Positions 50,360-59,577 of a stretch of DNA of 64,000 nt are shown piece after piece (position 1 is the stretch's first letter; each line of letters opens with the position of its first letter). Under the pieces are notes generated by a model. That model saw nothing but the letters and a program-made list of their open reading frames with translations. It had not been told where the DNA came from and ran no database searches. A program made the position numbers and the translations under genes. Source of the DNA: Thioalkalivibrio sp. ALJ21 (GTDB taxonomy: Bacteria; Pseudomonadota; Gammaproteobacteria; Ectothiorhodospirales; Ectothiorhodospiraceae); contig NZ_KB905156.1 in NCBI RefSeq assembly GCF_000378605.1, positions 849,209 through 913,208 of the forward strand, written 5' to 3'.

Positions 50360-51652
50360 ATGACTGAACAACAATCGGCAACGACCCGCACCGCCATCCT
50401 GGTGGTGGATGATTCCAAGGTGATCCGGATCGCCCTGCAGCGCATCCTGCAGGGTGAGCGTGTGGTCTACGAGGCGGCGGACGGCGAAGAGGCCTGGTCG
50501 CTCCTGCAGCGCAATGCCGATATCGGTCTGGTGCTGACGGACTTGTCCATGCCGGGGCTGGATGGCCAGGACCTGTTGCTGCGCATTCGCGATGGCGCCG
50601 AAGGGCTCCCGGCCGATCTTCCGGTGGCCATCATCACCGGCCAGGAAAGCGACGAGGAAGCCAGTCGCGAATGGCTGCAACTGGGCGCCAACGCCGTGTT
50701 GATGAAGCCCTTTGTGCCCGGTCGTGTGCGCGAGGTGGTCAATGAGCTGCTGCCGCTGACCCCTGGGGGTGGCGGTGACCAGCTCCTGCGGCAGGAAGTG
50801 GACAGGCTGCGGCGCGAGTTGATGCTCCGCCAGCAATCCGCCAGTGAGCGCGAGGCGCAGCGCGAGATCGAACGCCTGCGTGCCGCGCTGAGCGAGGCGC
50901 GCGACGAGGCGACGGCGGCCTTGCAGCGCGCCGAGGAAAGCGAAGGCCAGCTGGCCGAGCTGCAGGCGGCCGAGCTGATCGCGGGCGAAGACCCGGGCGA
51001 AGAGACGGCCACTCCGGACTCGCCCGAGCAGGTCGAGGAGCTGGAAATACTACGTGCCCGGGTGCGCGAGTTCGAGAACGAGAATATCCGGCTGGACCAC
51101 GAGCTGGTGGAGCTGGACCGCTTGCGCGAGACCGTGCAGAAGGAGCGGGATCAGGCCCTGGAAGAGGCGTCCCGGCTGCGTCAGGAGCGCAATCAGCAGT
51201 GCGAGCGTGCCGCCGCAGCCGAGCGGGCACGGGCCGATCTGGAGGCCCGCTGTTCCGAGCAGGATGGCTCCTCCTCGGCCCTTGCCGAGCGGCTGGCCCG
51301 TCGCGAACAGGAGCTGGAGGAGGCGCGCGAACGCAATCAGACCCTGCGAGCGCGCATCCGCGAACTGGAGCTGGGGGCGACGCCGGATCCGGCTGCGTCT
51401 CTTTCGGGGCAGGAACGTGACGCTCCCGCTGCGGGCGGGGAGACGCATGAACCGCTGGTGGCCCGTACCAACGAACCGATGTCGCCCGCACCGGCCCTGG
51501 CGGCCGATACGCCCGCAGCCAGGCCTTCATCGCGCAAGCGCCGCAGTCGTCCGGCGCCTTCTCGCGGCTGGCGCTGGCTGAAGCTGGCGATCCTGATCAT
51601 GGTGGCCGTGGTGGTGGGGCTTGGGACCCTGATCTTCTTCCGCAACTTCTGA
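50360..51652 (+). CDS. Receiver-domain protein with coiled coil and C-terminal membrane anchor
   Basis: 430 aa from ATG 50360. Residues 10-130: CheY-like receiver with ILVVDDSKVIRIAL, phospho-acceptor Asp61 (LVLTDLSMPGLDG), Thr in IITGQES and Lys in VLMKPF. Residues about 145-345 form a long, Glu/Arg/Gln-rich coiled coil, then a Pro/Ala/Ser linker and an Arg-rich stretch. A single transmembrane helix follows at about 405-427 (LKLAILIMVAVVVGLGTLIF), ending at the C-terminus. No output domain. No kinase adjacent; function unknown. Confidence 0.85.
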   Translation: MTEQQSATTRTAILVVDDSKVIRIALQRILQGERVVYEAADGEEAWSLLQRNADIGLVLTDLSMPGLDGQDLLLRIRDGAEGLPADLPVAIITGQESDEEASREWLQLGANAVLMKPFVPGRVREVVNELLPLTPGGGGDQLLRQEVDRLRRELMLRQQSASEREAQREIERLRAALSEARDEATAALQRAEESEGQLAELQAAELIAGEDPGEETATPDSPEQVEELEILRARVREFENENIRLDHELVELDRLRETVQKERDQALEEASRLRQERNQQCERAAAAERARADLEARCSEQDGSSSALAERLARREQELEEARERNQTLRARIRELELGATPDPAASLSGQERDAPAAGGETHEPLVARTNEPMSPAPALAADTPAARPSSRKRRSRPAPSRGWRWLKLAILIMVAVVVGLGTLIFFRNF

Positions 51653-51680
51653 TCGGCTCGGCGGGACCGGGTAGCGTGAA

Positions 51681-51715
51681 TCGAGCGTGGCGGGCAACGA
51701 GCCCGCCACGCTCGA
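51681..51715. terminator. 15-bp perfect hairpin between convergent genes
   Basis: TCGAGCGTGGCGGGC / GCCCGCCACGCTCGA with an AACGA loop. It lies between the receiver-protein gene (+) and the dienelactone hydrolase gene (-) and may stop both transcripts. T-tracts are absent. Confidence 0.55.
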
Positions 51716-51734
51716 GCACTGCCAGATCCTCGAA

Positions 51735-52514
51735 CTACATGCGTTCCAGGGCGCTCAGCAGGTGCTTCCAGGAGTCGCGGTCAGCCCGTTCGTCGTAGCC
51801 CACTGGCATGTCGAATTTCTCGGCGATTTCGTCGGCCCCGGGGTTGGTGAAACTGTGCACCACACCGGAGAAGTCGACAAAGGTATAGGTGGCCTCGGCG
51901 TTGTCCATCTCCTCGCGGAAGTCCGCCACCTGCTCCGGCGGAACCATCGGGTCGGCCGCACCGTTGAACACCAGGACCTCGGCCGTGACGTCGCCCGTGC
52001 CGGCCGGGTGGTCGGTTACCAGTGCGCCGTGGAAGCTGGCAACCAGGGCCAGGTCCATGCCGGCGCGTGCGGCCTCCAGCACCACCGTGCCGCCGAAGCA
52101 GTAGCCGACCGCCGCCAGTGCCTGGTCGGCTGTGGCATCGTGCTCCTTGAGCCAGTCATGGGCGGCCTCGAAGCGGCCCAGCATCAGGTCGCGGTTGCCG
52201 CGAATCTGTCCTGCGAACTCCCCCGCCTCGGATGGGTGGTCGGCTCTCTTGCCGCTGCCGTACATGTCCAGTGCGAAGGCGGCATAGCCCTCGCGTGCCA
52301 GTTGCTCGGCCCGGTCGCGGGCGTATTCGTTGTGGCCCCACCATTCATGGACCACCAGGACGCCCGGGTGGGGGCCGTCGCTATCGGGATAGGCGAGATA
52401 GCCGGTCATCTCCTCGCCATCATGTTCGTAGGTGACCTCCTCGGTCTGGATGCCGGCCAGCGCCAGGCCGGGGAGGGTAAAGGCCAGTAGTGCAGCGGTC
52501 AGTCGAAACGCCAT
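51735..52514 (-). CDS. Exported dienelactone hydrolase family protein
   Basis: 259 aa from ATG 52514 (GGAGG upstream). Signal peptide MAFRLTAALLAFTLPGLALA-G. Alpha/beta-hydrolase with Cys nucleophile in GYCFGGTV (about residue 145), acid in GAADPMVP, and His in VVHSFTNP. HEWWGHNEYARDRAEQLARE is a family hallmark. The natural ester is unknown; the signal peptide places it in the periplasm. Confidence 0.9.
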   Translation of the reverse strand: MAFRLTAALLAFTLPGLALAGIQTEEVTYEHDGEEMTGYLAYPDSDGPHPGVLVVHEWWGHNEYARDRAEQLAREGYAAFALDMYGSGKRADHPSEAGEFAGQIRGNRDLMLGRFEAAHDWLKEHDATADQALAAVGYCFGGTVVLEAARAGMDLALVASFHGALVTDHPAGTGDVTAEVLVFNGAADPMVPPEQVADFREEMDNAEATYTFVDFSGVVHSFTNPGADEIAEKFDMPVGYDERADRDSWKHLLSALERM

Positions 52515-52673
52515 GGGACAACCTCCATTGTGGGGTGCAAGCAACCATTAGTGACCCGAGTACCTGATTATGGTTCGTTCCGCCGCGATTTGCCCGCGCT
52601 TCGTTTCCCTGACGGGAGGCATGGGGCTACAGTAGACACAGCGGGGCGTGCGGCCCTGTTATGGAGAACCAGG

Positions 52674-53555
52674 ATGTCCGAGATGCACGCAACGGAGAGC
52701 CTCGAGGCGCGCGTCCAGTCGGCCGACAAGCTGCTGGCGATGCCGCAGGTCGTGTTCGAGGTCGCGCGCCTGCTGGAGGATGACACCAGTACCCCGGGAC
52801 AGATCGCCGCGACCCTGGGGCGTGACCCCGGTCTGGTAGCCCTCGTTCTGCGCCTGGCCAACAGCCCGGCGTACGCACAGACGCGCAGCGTTGATACCGT
52901 GGAACGGGCGGTGAGCCTGCTCGGACGCGACACCCTTAAGCGTCTGGTCGTCGCCGGTGCGATCACCCGCGCGACCGGCAGCATCCCCGACCAGGAGCGT
53001 CTGCCGCTGGAGGTGTTCTGGCGCCATTCCGCCTACTGTGCGGTCATCGCCCGCCACCTGGCCGACCGGGTTCTGCCGCGCCAGGCCGGTAGCGTCTTTC
53101 TCGCCGGGCTGCTACATGACCTGGGCAAGCTCTTGCTGTTCACCCAGTCGCCGGAGGCGGCGCACCGTGCGTTTCTCTCCAGCCTGGATATCGGGACGGG
53201 CCCGAGTCCACAGCGGGCCGAGCGCGAGCAGCTGGGTTTCGACCACGCGGAGCTGGGCGGGGCGCTGGCCGCCCACTGGGGGCTGCCGGAGGGGCTGGTG
53301 GCCTGCGTGGCCGGACACCACCACCCGCAGTCAGCGCCCGAGGGGCACCGGTTGGCGGTGATGCTGGTGCATCTCGCCAATACGGGGGCCCACCTGGCCG
53401 AGATTGATTCGCGCGACTGGGCCGATGCCCCACCGGTGGACGAGGGTGTCTGGCAGGCCGTCGGGCTGGAGCCGGAGGACCTGCTGCGGGCCGTGGAGGC
53501 GGCCCAGCACGAGATCGTGGATGTCGAGGCGCTTTGTGCGCCAGGCCCGGAGTGA
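52674..53555 (+). CDS. HDOD-domain signalling protein
   Basis: 293 aa from ATG 52674. HDOD domain (about residues 20-220): LPQV-like QVVFEVARLLED, ILRLANSPAYA-like LRLANSPAYAQTRS, and LLHDLGKLLLF, with further His residues in VAGHHHPQSAP. HD signature residues are partly kept. Members link to cyclic-di-GMP or chemotaxis signalling, but no output domain is attached. Confidence 0.88.
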   Translation: MSEMHATESLEARVQSADKLLAMPQVVFEVARLLEDDTSTPGQIAATLGRDPGLVALVLRLANSPAYAQTRSVDTVERAVSLLGRDTLKRLVVAGAITRATGSIPDQERLPLEVFWRHSAYCAVIARHLADRVLPRQAGSVFLAGLLHDLGKLLLFTQSPEAAHRAFLSSLDIGTGPSPQRAEREQLGFDHAELGGALAAHWGLPEGLVACVAGHHHPQSAPEGHRLAVMLVHLANTGAHLAEIDSRDWADAPPVDEGVWQAVGLEPEDLLRAVEAAQHEIVDVEALCAPGPE

Positions 53556-53591
53556 TGCGAACCTTGGTGTGCTGCGGGCGGTCCTAGAGGC

Positions 53592-54164
53592 ATGAACCTT
53601 CTGCGTCACTTTTCTGCGCTGACCACCTTGCTGCTGGGTGGATTGCTTGTGGGCTGTGCGAGCATCCCCGAAGGGATCGAGCCCCTGCCGGAGGAGCCCC
53701 TGACCCGCGCCGAGGTCCTCGCCGACCCCGAGGCGACCAAGGGTCAGGCGGTGGTCTGGGGCGGTGTCATTGCAAAGGTCGAAAACACCCGGGATGGCAC
53801 CCGGCTCGAGGTGGTAGCGCGCCCGCTCAATCGCGAGGCTCGTCCGCGCGAGGTCGACCAATCGGAGGGCCGGTTCCGTGCCTATATCGACGACTTCCTC
53901 GATCCCCAGGTGTACGAGGAGGGGCGCGAGGTCACGGTGCGCGGCCGGCTGGATGGCATAGAGGACGGCTCGATTGGCGAGTTCGATTATCGCTTCGTCC
54001 GTATCGATGCACAGACGGTACACCTGTGGGCCAAGCGCCCCCCGCCGCGCGATCCGTACTACTACGATCCTTGGGGCCCGCCGGGCTATATGGGCCCGTA
54101 CTGGCGGCCGCACCCCTACCACTGGCGTCACGACCCCTGGCGATATGATCCCTGGTACTGGTAA
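53592..54164 (+). CDS. Slp-family outer-membrane lipoprotein, first copy
   Basis: 190 aa. Lipobox LLVGC with Cys22 after a hydrophobic signal. Slp-type beta domain at about residues 45-150 (VVWGGVIAKVENTRDGTRLEVVA, GRFRAYIDDFLDP, REVTVRGRLDGIEDGSIGEF). The C-terminal tail (about 40 residues) is rich in Tyr, Pro, Trp and His. E. coli Slp is a starvation-inducible outer-membrane lipoprotein. Its stop falls within the second copy (20-bp overlap). Confidence 0.9.
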   Translation: MNLLRHFSALTTLLLGGLLVGCASIPEGIEPLPEEPLTRAEVLADPEATKGQAVVWGGVIAKVENTRDGTRLEVVARPLNREARPREVDQSEGRFRAYIDDFLDPQVYEEGREVTVRGRLDGIEDGSIGEFDYRFVRIDAQTVHLWAKRPPPRDPYYYDPWGPPGYMGPYWRPHPYHWRHDPWRYDPWYW

Positions 54165-54660
54165 CACATGGCGCACCCGGGTCGCTGCGCTGGCGCTGGT
54201 GTTTGCGCCGGTGCTGCTGGCGGGCTGCGCCTCCGGCCCGCTGGACATCCCCGATGCGGTGGGTGATCCGGTGCCCCCGCGCAGCGTGACGGCCGACAAC
54301 CTGCCCGCCGAGGACCAGGTCTGGGGCGGGGTGATTGCCCGCGTCGACAACCGTGCGGACAGCACGGTACTCGAGGTGGTCAGCTACCCGCTGCAGCGCC
54401 AGGAACCCCAGACACGGCAGGCCAACACAGGGCGTTTTCGCCTCAAGCTCGATGGTTTTGCCGACCCGGTCGACTACCGCCCGGGGCGGCGCGTGACGGC
54501 GGTGGGGACGGTATCGGGGACCGAGGAAGGCTCGATCGGGGAGCTGGCCTACGTCTTCCCGCTGCTGGATGCCTACTCGGTCCATCTGTGGCCAGACCCG
54601 GAGCCCCCGAGGCCGTCGTCGGGCGTGCGTTTCGGGATCGGTATCGGGATTGGCCTCTAG
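54145..54660 (+). CDS. Slp-family outer-membrane lipoprotein, second copy
   Basis: 171 aa; the start ATG 54145 lies inside the end of the first copy. Lipobox VLLAGC with Cys28. It repeats the domain plan of its neighbour: VWGGVIARVDNRADSTVLEV, GRFRLKLDGFADP and a G-T-EEGSIGEL block. It lacks the Tyr/Trp/Pro-rich tail and ends in alternating Gly-Ile. A tandem duplication followed by divergence explains both. Confidence 0.88.
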   Translation: MIPGTGNTWRTRVAALALVFAPVLLAGCASGPLDIPDAVGDPVPPRSVTADNLPAEDQVWGGVIARVDNRADSTVLEVVSYPLQRQEPQTRQANTGRFRLKLDGFADPVDYRPGRRVTAVGTVSGTEEGSIGELAYVFPLLDAYSVHLWPDPEPPRPSSGVRFGIGIGIGL

Positions 54661-54732
54661 CGCGTCTCTGGAAAGACTTCCCGAAGCGGTATCAAAATCC
54701 ACAAGGCATGTTCAAACACGAGGAGTCGCTCG

Positions 54733-55731
54733 ATGCGAGCCATCGTTTTCGACGAGCCCGGTGGGGCGGATGTCCTGGAACTGAGGGAGGTCCCCGAGCC
54801 CGAGCTTGAAGGGACTGACGACGTAAAGATTCGACTGCTGGCGGCGGGGGTGAATCCCGTCGACACCAAGGTTCGGACGCGGGGCATGCTGGTGCCCGGT
54901 GCGCCACGCAACACGCCCGGCTGTGACGGCGTCGGCGTGGTCGAGTCCTGCGCCAGTGGTGTGCGCCATGTCCGACCGGGGCAGCGCGTGGCCTTTTGCT
55001 TTGGTGGCGTGGGGGCGGACCCGGGTACCTATGCCGAGCAGGTTGTGGTCCCGGAGGCGGCCGTGGTGCCGGTGCCGGCCGCGGTGACGGACCTGCAGGC
55101 CGCGGCGCTGCCGCTGACCTGGCTCACGGCCTGGGAGGCGTTGTTCGAACGCGCCGATCTGCAGCGCGGGCAGACCGTACTGGTGCATGCCGCTGCCGGC
55201 GGGGTGGGGCAGATGGCCGTGCAGATCGCGCGCGCGGCCGGGGCCCGCGTCCTGGGGCTGGTGCGGCGCGAGGAGGCGCAGTGTCTGGTCACCGGCCTGG
55301 GCGGCGACGTGGTCGACCTGACCCGGCCCGATGCCGAGGAAGCGATCCGGGGCTACACCGACGGTCGCGGTTTCGACATCGTGCTGGATACCGTGGGCGG
55401 GCCGGTCTTTCGCGACGGGCTGGCACAGGTGGCCTACGGCGGTGACCTGGTGACCCTTCTGGCGCCGCCGGACGACGTGGACTGGAATGCGGCGCGCCTG
55501 AGCAACCCCAGCATCAGCCTGGAGCTGATGCTGACCCCGATGCTGGAAGGGGATCGTCGGCGCCTGAAGCACCAGGCCACGCTGGTGGCCGAGGGGCTCG
55601 CGCGCCTGGCCAGCGGGCGCCTGCAGGTCAACGTGGAGGACAGCCTGCCACTGGCCGAGGCGGCCGAGGCGCACCGGCGCATCGAGGCCGGCGGGCGTCG
55701 CGGCAAGCTGGTCCTGCGGATCCCGGAGTAG
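54733..55731 (+). CDS. Quinone oxidoreductase-like MDR protein
   Basis: 332-aa medium-chain dehydrogenase/reductase without the catalytic zinc ligands of alcohol dehydrogenases. GVNPVDTKVRTRG, CDGVGVVESC, LTWLTAWEALFERA, and the NADPH motif VHAAAGGVGQMAVQIARAAGA are present. Likely NADPH-dependent reduction of quinones or enones. Its stop is one base from the convergent TraB gene stop. Confidence 0.92.
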   Translation: MRAIVFDEPGGADVLELREVPEPELEGTDDVKIRLLAAGVNPVDTKVRTRGMLVPGAPRNTPGCDGVGVVESCASGVRHVRPGQRVAFCFGGVGADPGTYAEQVVVPEAAVVPVPAAVTDLQAAALPLTWLTAWEALFERADLQRGQTVLVHAAAGGVGQMAVQIARAAGARVLGLVRREEAQCLVTGLGGDVVDLTRPDAEEAIRGYTDGRGFDIVLDTVGGPVFRDGLAQVAYGGDLVTLLAPPDDVDWNAARLSNPSISLELMLTPMLEGDRRRLKHQATLVAEGLARLASGRLQVNVEDSLPLAEAAEAHRRIEAGGRRGKLVLRIPE

Positions 55732-55732
55732 A

Positions 55733-56947
55733 TTAGCTACCGAACAGGTGGCTGAACACGCGCGCGCCACCGATATAGGTGCCGGCCGCGGAGCCGAGCG
55801 TTGTTAGCAGGAAAACCAGCAGCACGCGCGAGACCCGGTTGCGCCACCAGCCCCGCGGGGTGGTGGTGTCCTGACGCAGGCGCGCAAAATCGTCGACCCG
55901 TGGTTTGCGCAGAAACAGCTCGGCCGCGGCTGCGACAAAGCCCACGCCGATGGTCGGGTTCAGGGAGGTCAGGGGTGCAGCCAGCGCCGCCGTGAGTACG
56001 GTCAGCGGATGTGCCAGCGCGATAATCGCGCCAATGGCGGCCAGGCCGCCGTTGATCATCACCCAGTCCATCACCATTTGCAGGCCGATGTCCGGGTTGC
56101 GCAGGAAACCGATTACGAAGCCGGTCAGGATCACGCCGACGATCACCCACGGCAGGATCTTGGGCCAGCGCGCTTTGGGGGGTGGCTGGTCGAGGGAGTC
56201 CAGGATGGCATCGGGCGGCGTCAGTTCGTCTTCCGCCTGGGTCGCGATCCCGGACAGGTGCCCGGCACCGACCACGGCGAGGATGCGGCGGTGGTTGCCG
56301 GACTCGGCCAGGCGCCGCAGGTGGGCCGCCATGTACTGGTCGCGCTCATGGATCAGCGTGCGATAGAGGTCCTCCGACTGTTCGGCGAATTCGCTGAAGG
56401 TGGACTCCAGCATGTCGCCTTCCTTCAGCCGTTCGATCTCCGATTCGTCGATTTTCTCGCGCGAGAGAACCGAGCCGAACAGCCCGCCGACCAGGCCCAT
56501 GCGCTGCCACCAGGGCACGGCGCGGTAGGTGCGGCGCAACGTCAGGCCGAGGTCGCGGTCGATCAGCGCCAGCGGCAGGCCGCGATCCAGCGCCACATCC
56601 ATTGCCGCGCGCATCTCGGCACCCGGCTCGATTCCGTACTGTTCCGCCAGGCGCTGCTGATAGGCGCCCAGGGCCAGGCTCGCGGCGATCATCGGGGCCT
56701 GCCCCTGGCGCATCACGCTGAACAGGTCCATGCGCCCGACCGCATCGGGATCCAGCATCGCGCGCTGGCGGCTCTCGCACAGTTCGATGGCCACCGCATC
56801 GAACTCGCCGGTGTCCACGAGGGCACGCACCTTGTCGGCGCTGGCGCGCGATACATGCGCGGTGCCCAGTACCACGACCTCGGTATCGCCCAGCTGCAGG
56901 ACGCGGTGGGGTTCGTCGGTGATCAGCTCGTGGACAGAAGCACTCAT
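55733..56947 (-). CDS. TraB/GumN-domain membrane protein
   Basis: 404 aa. TraB domain (residues about 15-240) begins LGTAHVSRASADKVRAL, with AIELCESRQRAML and VVGAGHLSGI (conserved GxxH). The C-terminal half holds about four transmembrane segments (around 265-400). Members resemble the pheromone-shutdown TraB family and mitochondrial TRABD proteins; a peptidase-like role is proposed but unproven for bacteria. Confidence 0.88.
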   Translation of the reverse strand: MSASVHELITDEPHRVLQLGDTEVVVLGTAHVSRASADKVRALVDTGEFDAVAIELCESRQRAMLDPDAVGRMDLFSVMRQGQAPMIAASLALGAYQQRLAEQYGIEPGAEMRAAMDVALDRGLPLALIDRDLGLTLRRTYRAVPWWQRMGLVGGLFGSVLSREKIDESEIERLKEGDMLESTFSEFAEQSEDLYRTLIHERDQYMAAHLRRLAESGNHRRILAVVGAGHLSGIATQAEDELTPPDAILDSLDQPPPKARWPKILPWVIVGVILTGFVIGFLRNPDIGLQMVMDWVMINGGLAAIGAIIALAHPLTVLTAALAAPLTSLNPTIGVGFVAAAAELFLRKPRVDDFARLRQDTTTPRGWWRNRVSRVLLVFLLTTLGSAAGTYIGGARVFSHLFGS

Positions 56948-57028
56948 CGCAGGGGGTGGTTCCGGTTAGGCGGGCGCGGCAATCCTAGCAGGGTCGCCGC
57001 ATGGCGACGACCTGCCAGGTTGTGGATA

Positions 57029-58183
57029 TCAGGACTCCGACTCCTCGTCCCCCTCGGCATCCTCGGCATCCTCGGTGTCGGGGATGGGGGAGGCCTCCGG
57101 GTCGACCGGCGCCGGGGCCTCGGGGATGCGCAGGGTGTCCAGACGTTCAAGTACGCGCAGGGCCCGCTCGCGCGCGGTGGCCAGCCCGGAATGACTGGGG
57201 GCCAGCGCAAGTCCTTCTTCCCAGGTGTTGACCGCCTCCTGGATCTGGCCGGCCGTGTACTGGCGGCGACCTTCTTCCAACAGGTGCTCGGCGCGCTGGT
57301 CGCGCTGTTCGCGCCACTCCTCGCACAGGGAGATGCGCGCCCGCTGGGCGGCCTGGTCGGGGCCGGAGGCATCTTCGTCCAGCCGGATGTCGCCACTACG
57401 GCACCACTGAGCTGCCCGCTGCAATTCGCCGGCCTGCAGTGCCTGGCGCAGCTGCGCGTTGATCGCGGACAGGCGTTCGGCCTGCTCTTCGCGGTCCTTG
57501 TCTTCCTCGCGTGTGCGCATCTCTTCCTGGAGTTCGCGGATACGGGCGGCCCGTTCGCTGACCGGGGATAAATCCTGTGCCAGGCGCAGCAGGTCCAGGC
57601 GCTCGCGCCCCTCGCTGTCGTCGGCATACTGCTCCAGGGCCTCGGCCAGGGCGGGGGCCCGTTCGCTCAGGGCGTCCGGATCCGCAGGCAGCTGATCGGT
57701 ATCCGGAACCAGGGGGCGCATAATTTCCAGCAGGCGTAGTTGCTGAACCAGGTTGCGGGCCTCGAGGACATCGTGGCGCTGCTGCAGGGTGCGCAGGCCG
57801 ACCTGGCGCTGGCGTTCGAGCTGGTCAATGAAGCGGGCACGCTCCTCGCTCTCGGGCAGGCGGGACTCGGCGTCTTCCAGGATTCCCAGGGCCTCCGCGA
57901 CCGCACCCTCGGCGGAAACAGCCCGTGCGTCCTTCATGGCCTGTTCCGCTGCTTCCTGTGCCATGATCTCGATCTGCTCGCGGCGCGAGGCCCATTCGGC
58001 GGCTGGCTCGGGGTCGTGCTCTTCGATCAGCTCCAGGGCGCGCTGGTACTCGCCTTCCTCGACGGCGGCTTCAATCTGGTCTTCCGCCGTCATGAAGGGC
58101 TGCATGCCGGCACAGCCCTGGAAAAAAAGCAGGGCGAGGGTGGCCAGCAGCAGGCCCAGTCGCGTGCCGGGGAGCCTCATCAA
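57029..58183 (-). CDS. Helical repeat lipoprotein coupled to a class III cyclase
   Basis: 384 aa; signal with lipobox LFFQGC (Cys24). The rest is strongly helical and charged (Glu/Arg/Gln), with TPR-like pairs such as YQRALELIEEHDPEP and LEEGRRQYTAGQIQEAVNTW near residue 330, and an acidic tail. The start overlaps the cyclase stop (ATGATG region at 58180-58183), so it is made with the cyclase. No named family recognised; a scaffold or sensor partner is plausible. Confidence 0.75.
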   Translation of the reverse strand: MMRLPGTRLGLLLATLALLFFQGCAGMQPFMTAEDQIEAAVEEGEYQRALELIEEHDPEPAAEWASRREQIEIMAQEAAEQAMKDARAVSAEGAVAEALGILEDAESRLPESEERARFIDQLERQRQVGLRTLQQRHDVLEARNLVQQLRLLEIMRPLVPDTDQLPADPDALSERAPALAEALEQYADDSEGRERLDLLRLAQDLSPVSERAARIRELQEEMRTREEDKDREEQAERLSAINAQLRQALQAGELQRAAQWCRSGDIRLDEDASGPDQAAQRARISLCEEWREQRDQRAEHLLEEGRRQYTAGQIQEAVNTWEEGLALAPSHSGLATARERALRVLERLDTLRIPEAPAPVDPEASPIPDTEDAEDAEGDEESES

Positions 58184-59577
58184 TGGGCGTCCGCCACCGC
58201 GAGGATACGAATCACCTCGGCGGGTTCGCTGACGCCGTGTAACTCGTGCGTCCCCCAGTGTTCGGTTTCAAACTGCCCTTTCACCTGCTCATGCTCCATG
58301 AAGCACTGCGTGGTTACCATGCCGGCGGATGGCGCGACCGTGACCAGGCGAGCCGCCACGTTGACGGTGTCGCCGACCACGGTGAATTGCATGCGATCCT
58401 GTGCGCCCATGTTGCCGGCCAGCATCTCGCCCGCGTTCAAGCCAATGCGGAATTCGACGCGTTCCTCGCCCCGGGCCTCGCGTTCGGCGTTGATCGCGGC
58501 GACCGTTTCCAGCAACGCGAGTCCGGTTCGTGCGGCCGTCTGGCGATGGTTTTCGTCACCGCCGAGGCCAAACACCGCCATGGTACAGTCGCCCATGTAC
58601 TTGTCTACCGTCCCACCGTGACGGGCAATACATTCCGCCATCGGACCGAAGAATTCATTCAGCATGCGGCCGAGTTCTTCCGGGGTGCAGCGTTCCGACA
58701 GCGCGGTATAGCCCTTGATGTCCGCGAACAGCACCGAGCCCTCGACCGCCCGCCCTCCGAGCTCGATCCGGTCGAGATTCTCCAGGATGTCCTGCGCGAT
58801 CGCGTCGGAGACATAACGGCGCAGGGCCGATTCGACCTGGTCCTTGCGCAGCAGGTCCTGGGCCATGTTGTTGAAGGCGTCGGTCAGCTGGGCGATCTCG
58901 TCTTCGTGCACCATCGGCAGGGGCCGCCCGTGCTCGTCGACTGGATGGCGTATGCGTTCGCGCATGGCATGTGCCAGGCGCTCCAGCGGACGCACCAGGC
59001 GCTTGCTGATGTCGATCGCCAGGATCAGGCTGAGCAGAAAGACCCCGATCGCCGTCGCAATCCCCGCATTGATGGTGTTGCGGATCAGTTCCTGCATGGG
59101 CGTCGTGTCGATGTGCGCCTCGATGTACCCGACCTGGACATCCTGGAAGTGCACCTCGCGCTGGTAGGGCTCTACCGGGCCCGCCAGTGGCCACACCCCC
59201 TCGCTGATGCCTCCCCCGGGGGAAGGCGGGGTGCCAGCCGAGGCGATCACGCCGCGATCGATGGCGTAGGCGGTGACCGACTCGACGCGCCCGTCTTCGA
59301 CCAGCGAGTTCAGCAGGGTCTCCAGGGTCAGGTAGTCCTCGGCCAGCATCAGTTCGGCCGAGGTGCGGGCGACGGGCGCCAGGGTCAGCTCGGCCTGGGC
59401 CTGGATCTGGTTGTTGAGGACATTGGTGACCTGGTTCAGCACCACCACCGAAAGGGTGCCGATGCCCAGCAGGGTGAGGATGGCGACGACCGCGACGATC
59501 TTCCAGGCGATGGGGAGATAGCGTGGGGTGAAATCCCCCGCCGACAAACGCCCGTTGTTTGGCTTTCGAGATTTCAC
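58180..59577 (-). CDS. Membrane-bound class III nucleotidyl cyclase with HAMP domain
   Basis: 465 aa from GTG 59577, sharing GTGA with the inositol-phosphatase gene stop. Two transmembrane helices (about 18-40 and 178-200) flank a periplasmic sensor of about 135 residues. HAMP follows at about 200-255, then the catalytic domain: LFADIKGYTALSE with metal Asp (about 286), VDKYMGDCTMAVFG with base-recognition Lys and second metal Asp (about 330), and VGDTVNVAARL with the transition-state Asn/Arg. The Lys...Asp pair favours ATP, so it is predicted to make cAMP. It is followed by a lipoprotein gene. Confidence 0.93.
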   Translation of the reverse strand: MKSRKPNNGRLSAGDFTPRYLPIAWKIVAVVAILTLLGIGTLSVVVLNQVTNVLNNQIQAQAELTLAPVARTSAELMLAEDYLTLETLLNSLVEDGRVESVTAYAIDRGVIASAGTPPSPGGGISEGVWPLAGPVEPYQREVHFQDVQVGYIEAHIDTTPMQELIRNTINAGIATAIGVFLLSLILAIDISKRLVRPLERLAHAMRERIRHPVDEHGRPLPMVHEDEIAQLTDAFNNMAQDLLRKDQVESALRRYVSDAIAQDILENLDRIELGGRAVEGSVLFADIKGYTALSERCTPEELGRMLNEFFGPMAECIARHGGTVDKYMGDCTMAVFGLGGDENHRQTAARTGLALLETVAAINAEREARGEERVEFRIGLNAGEMLAGNMGAQDRMQFTVVGDTVNVAARLVTVAPSAGMVTTQCFMEHEQVKGQFETEHWGTHELHGVSEPAEVIRILAVADAH

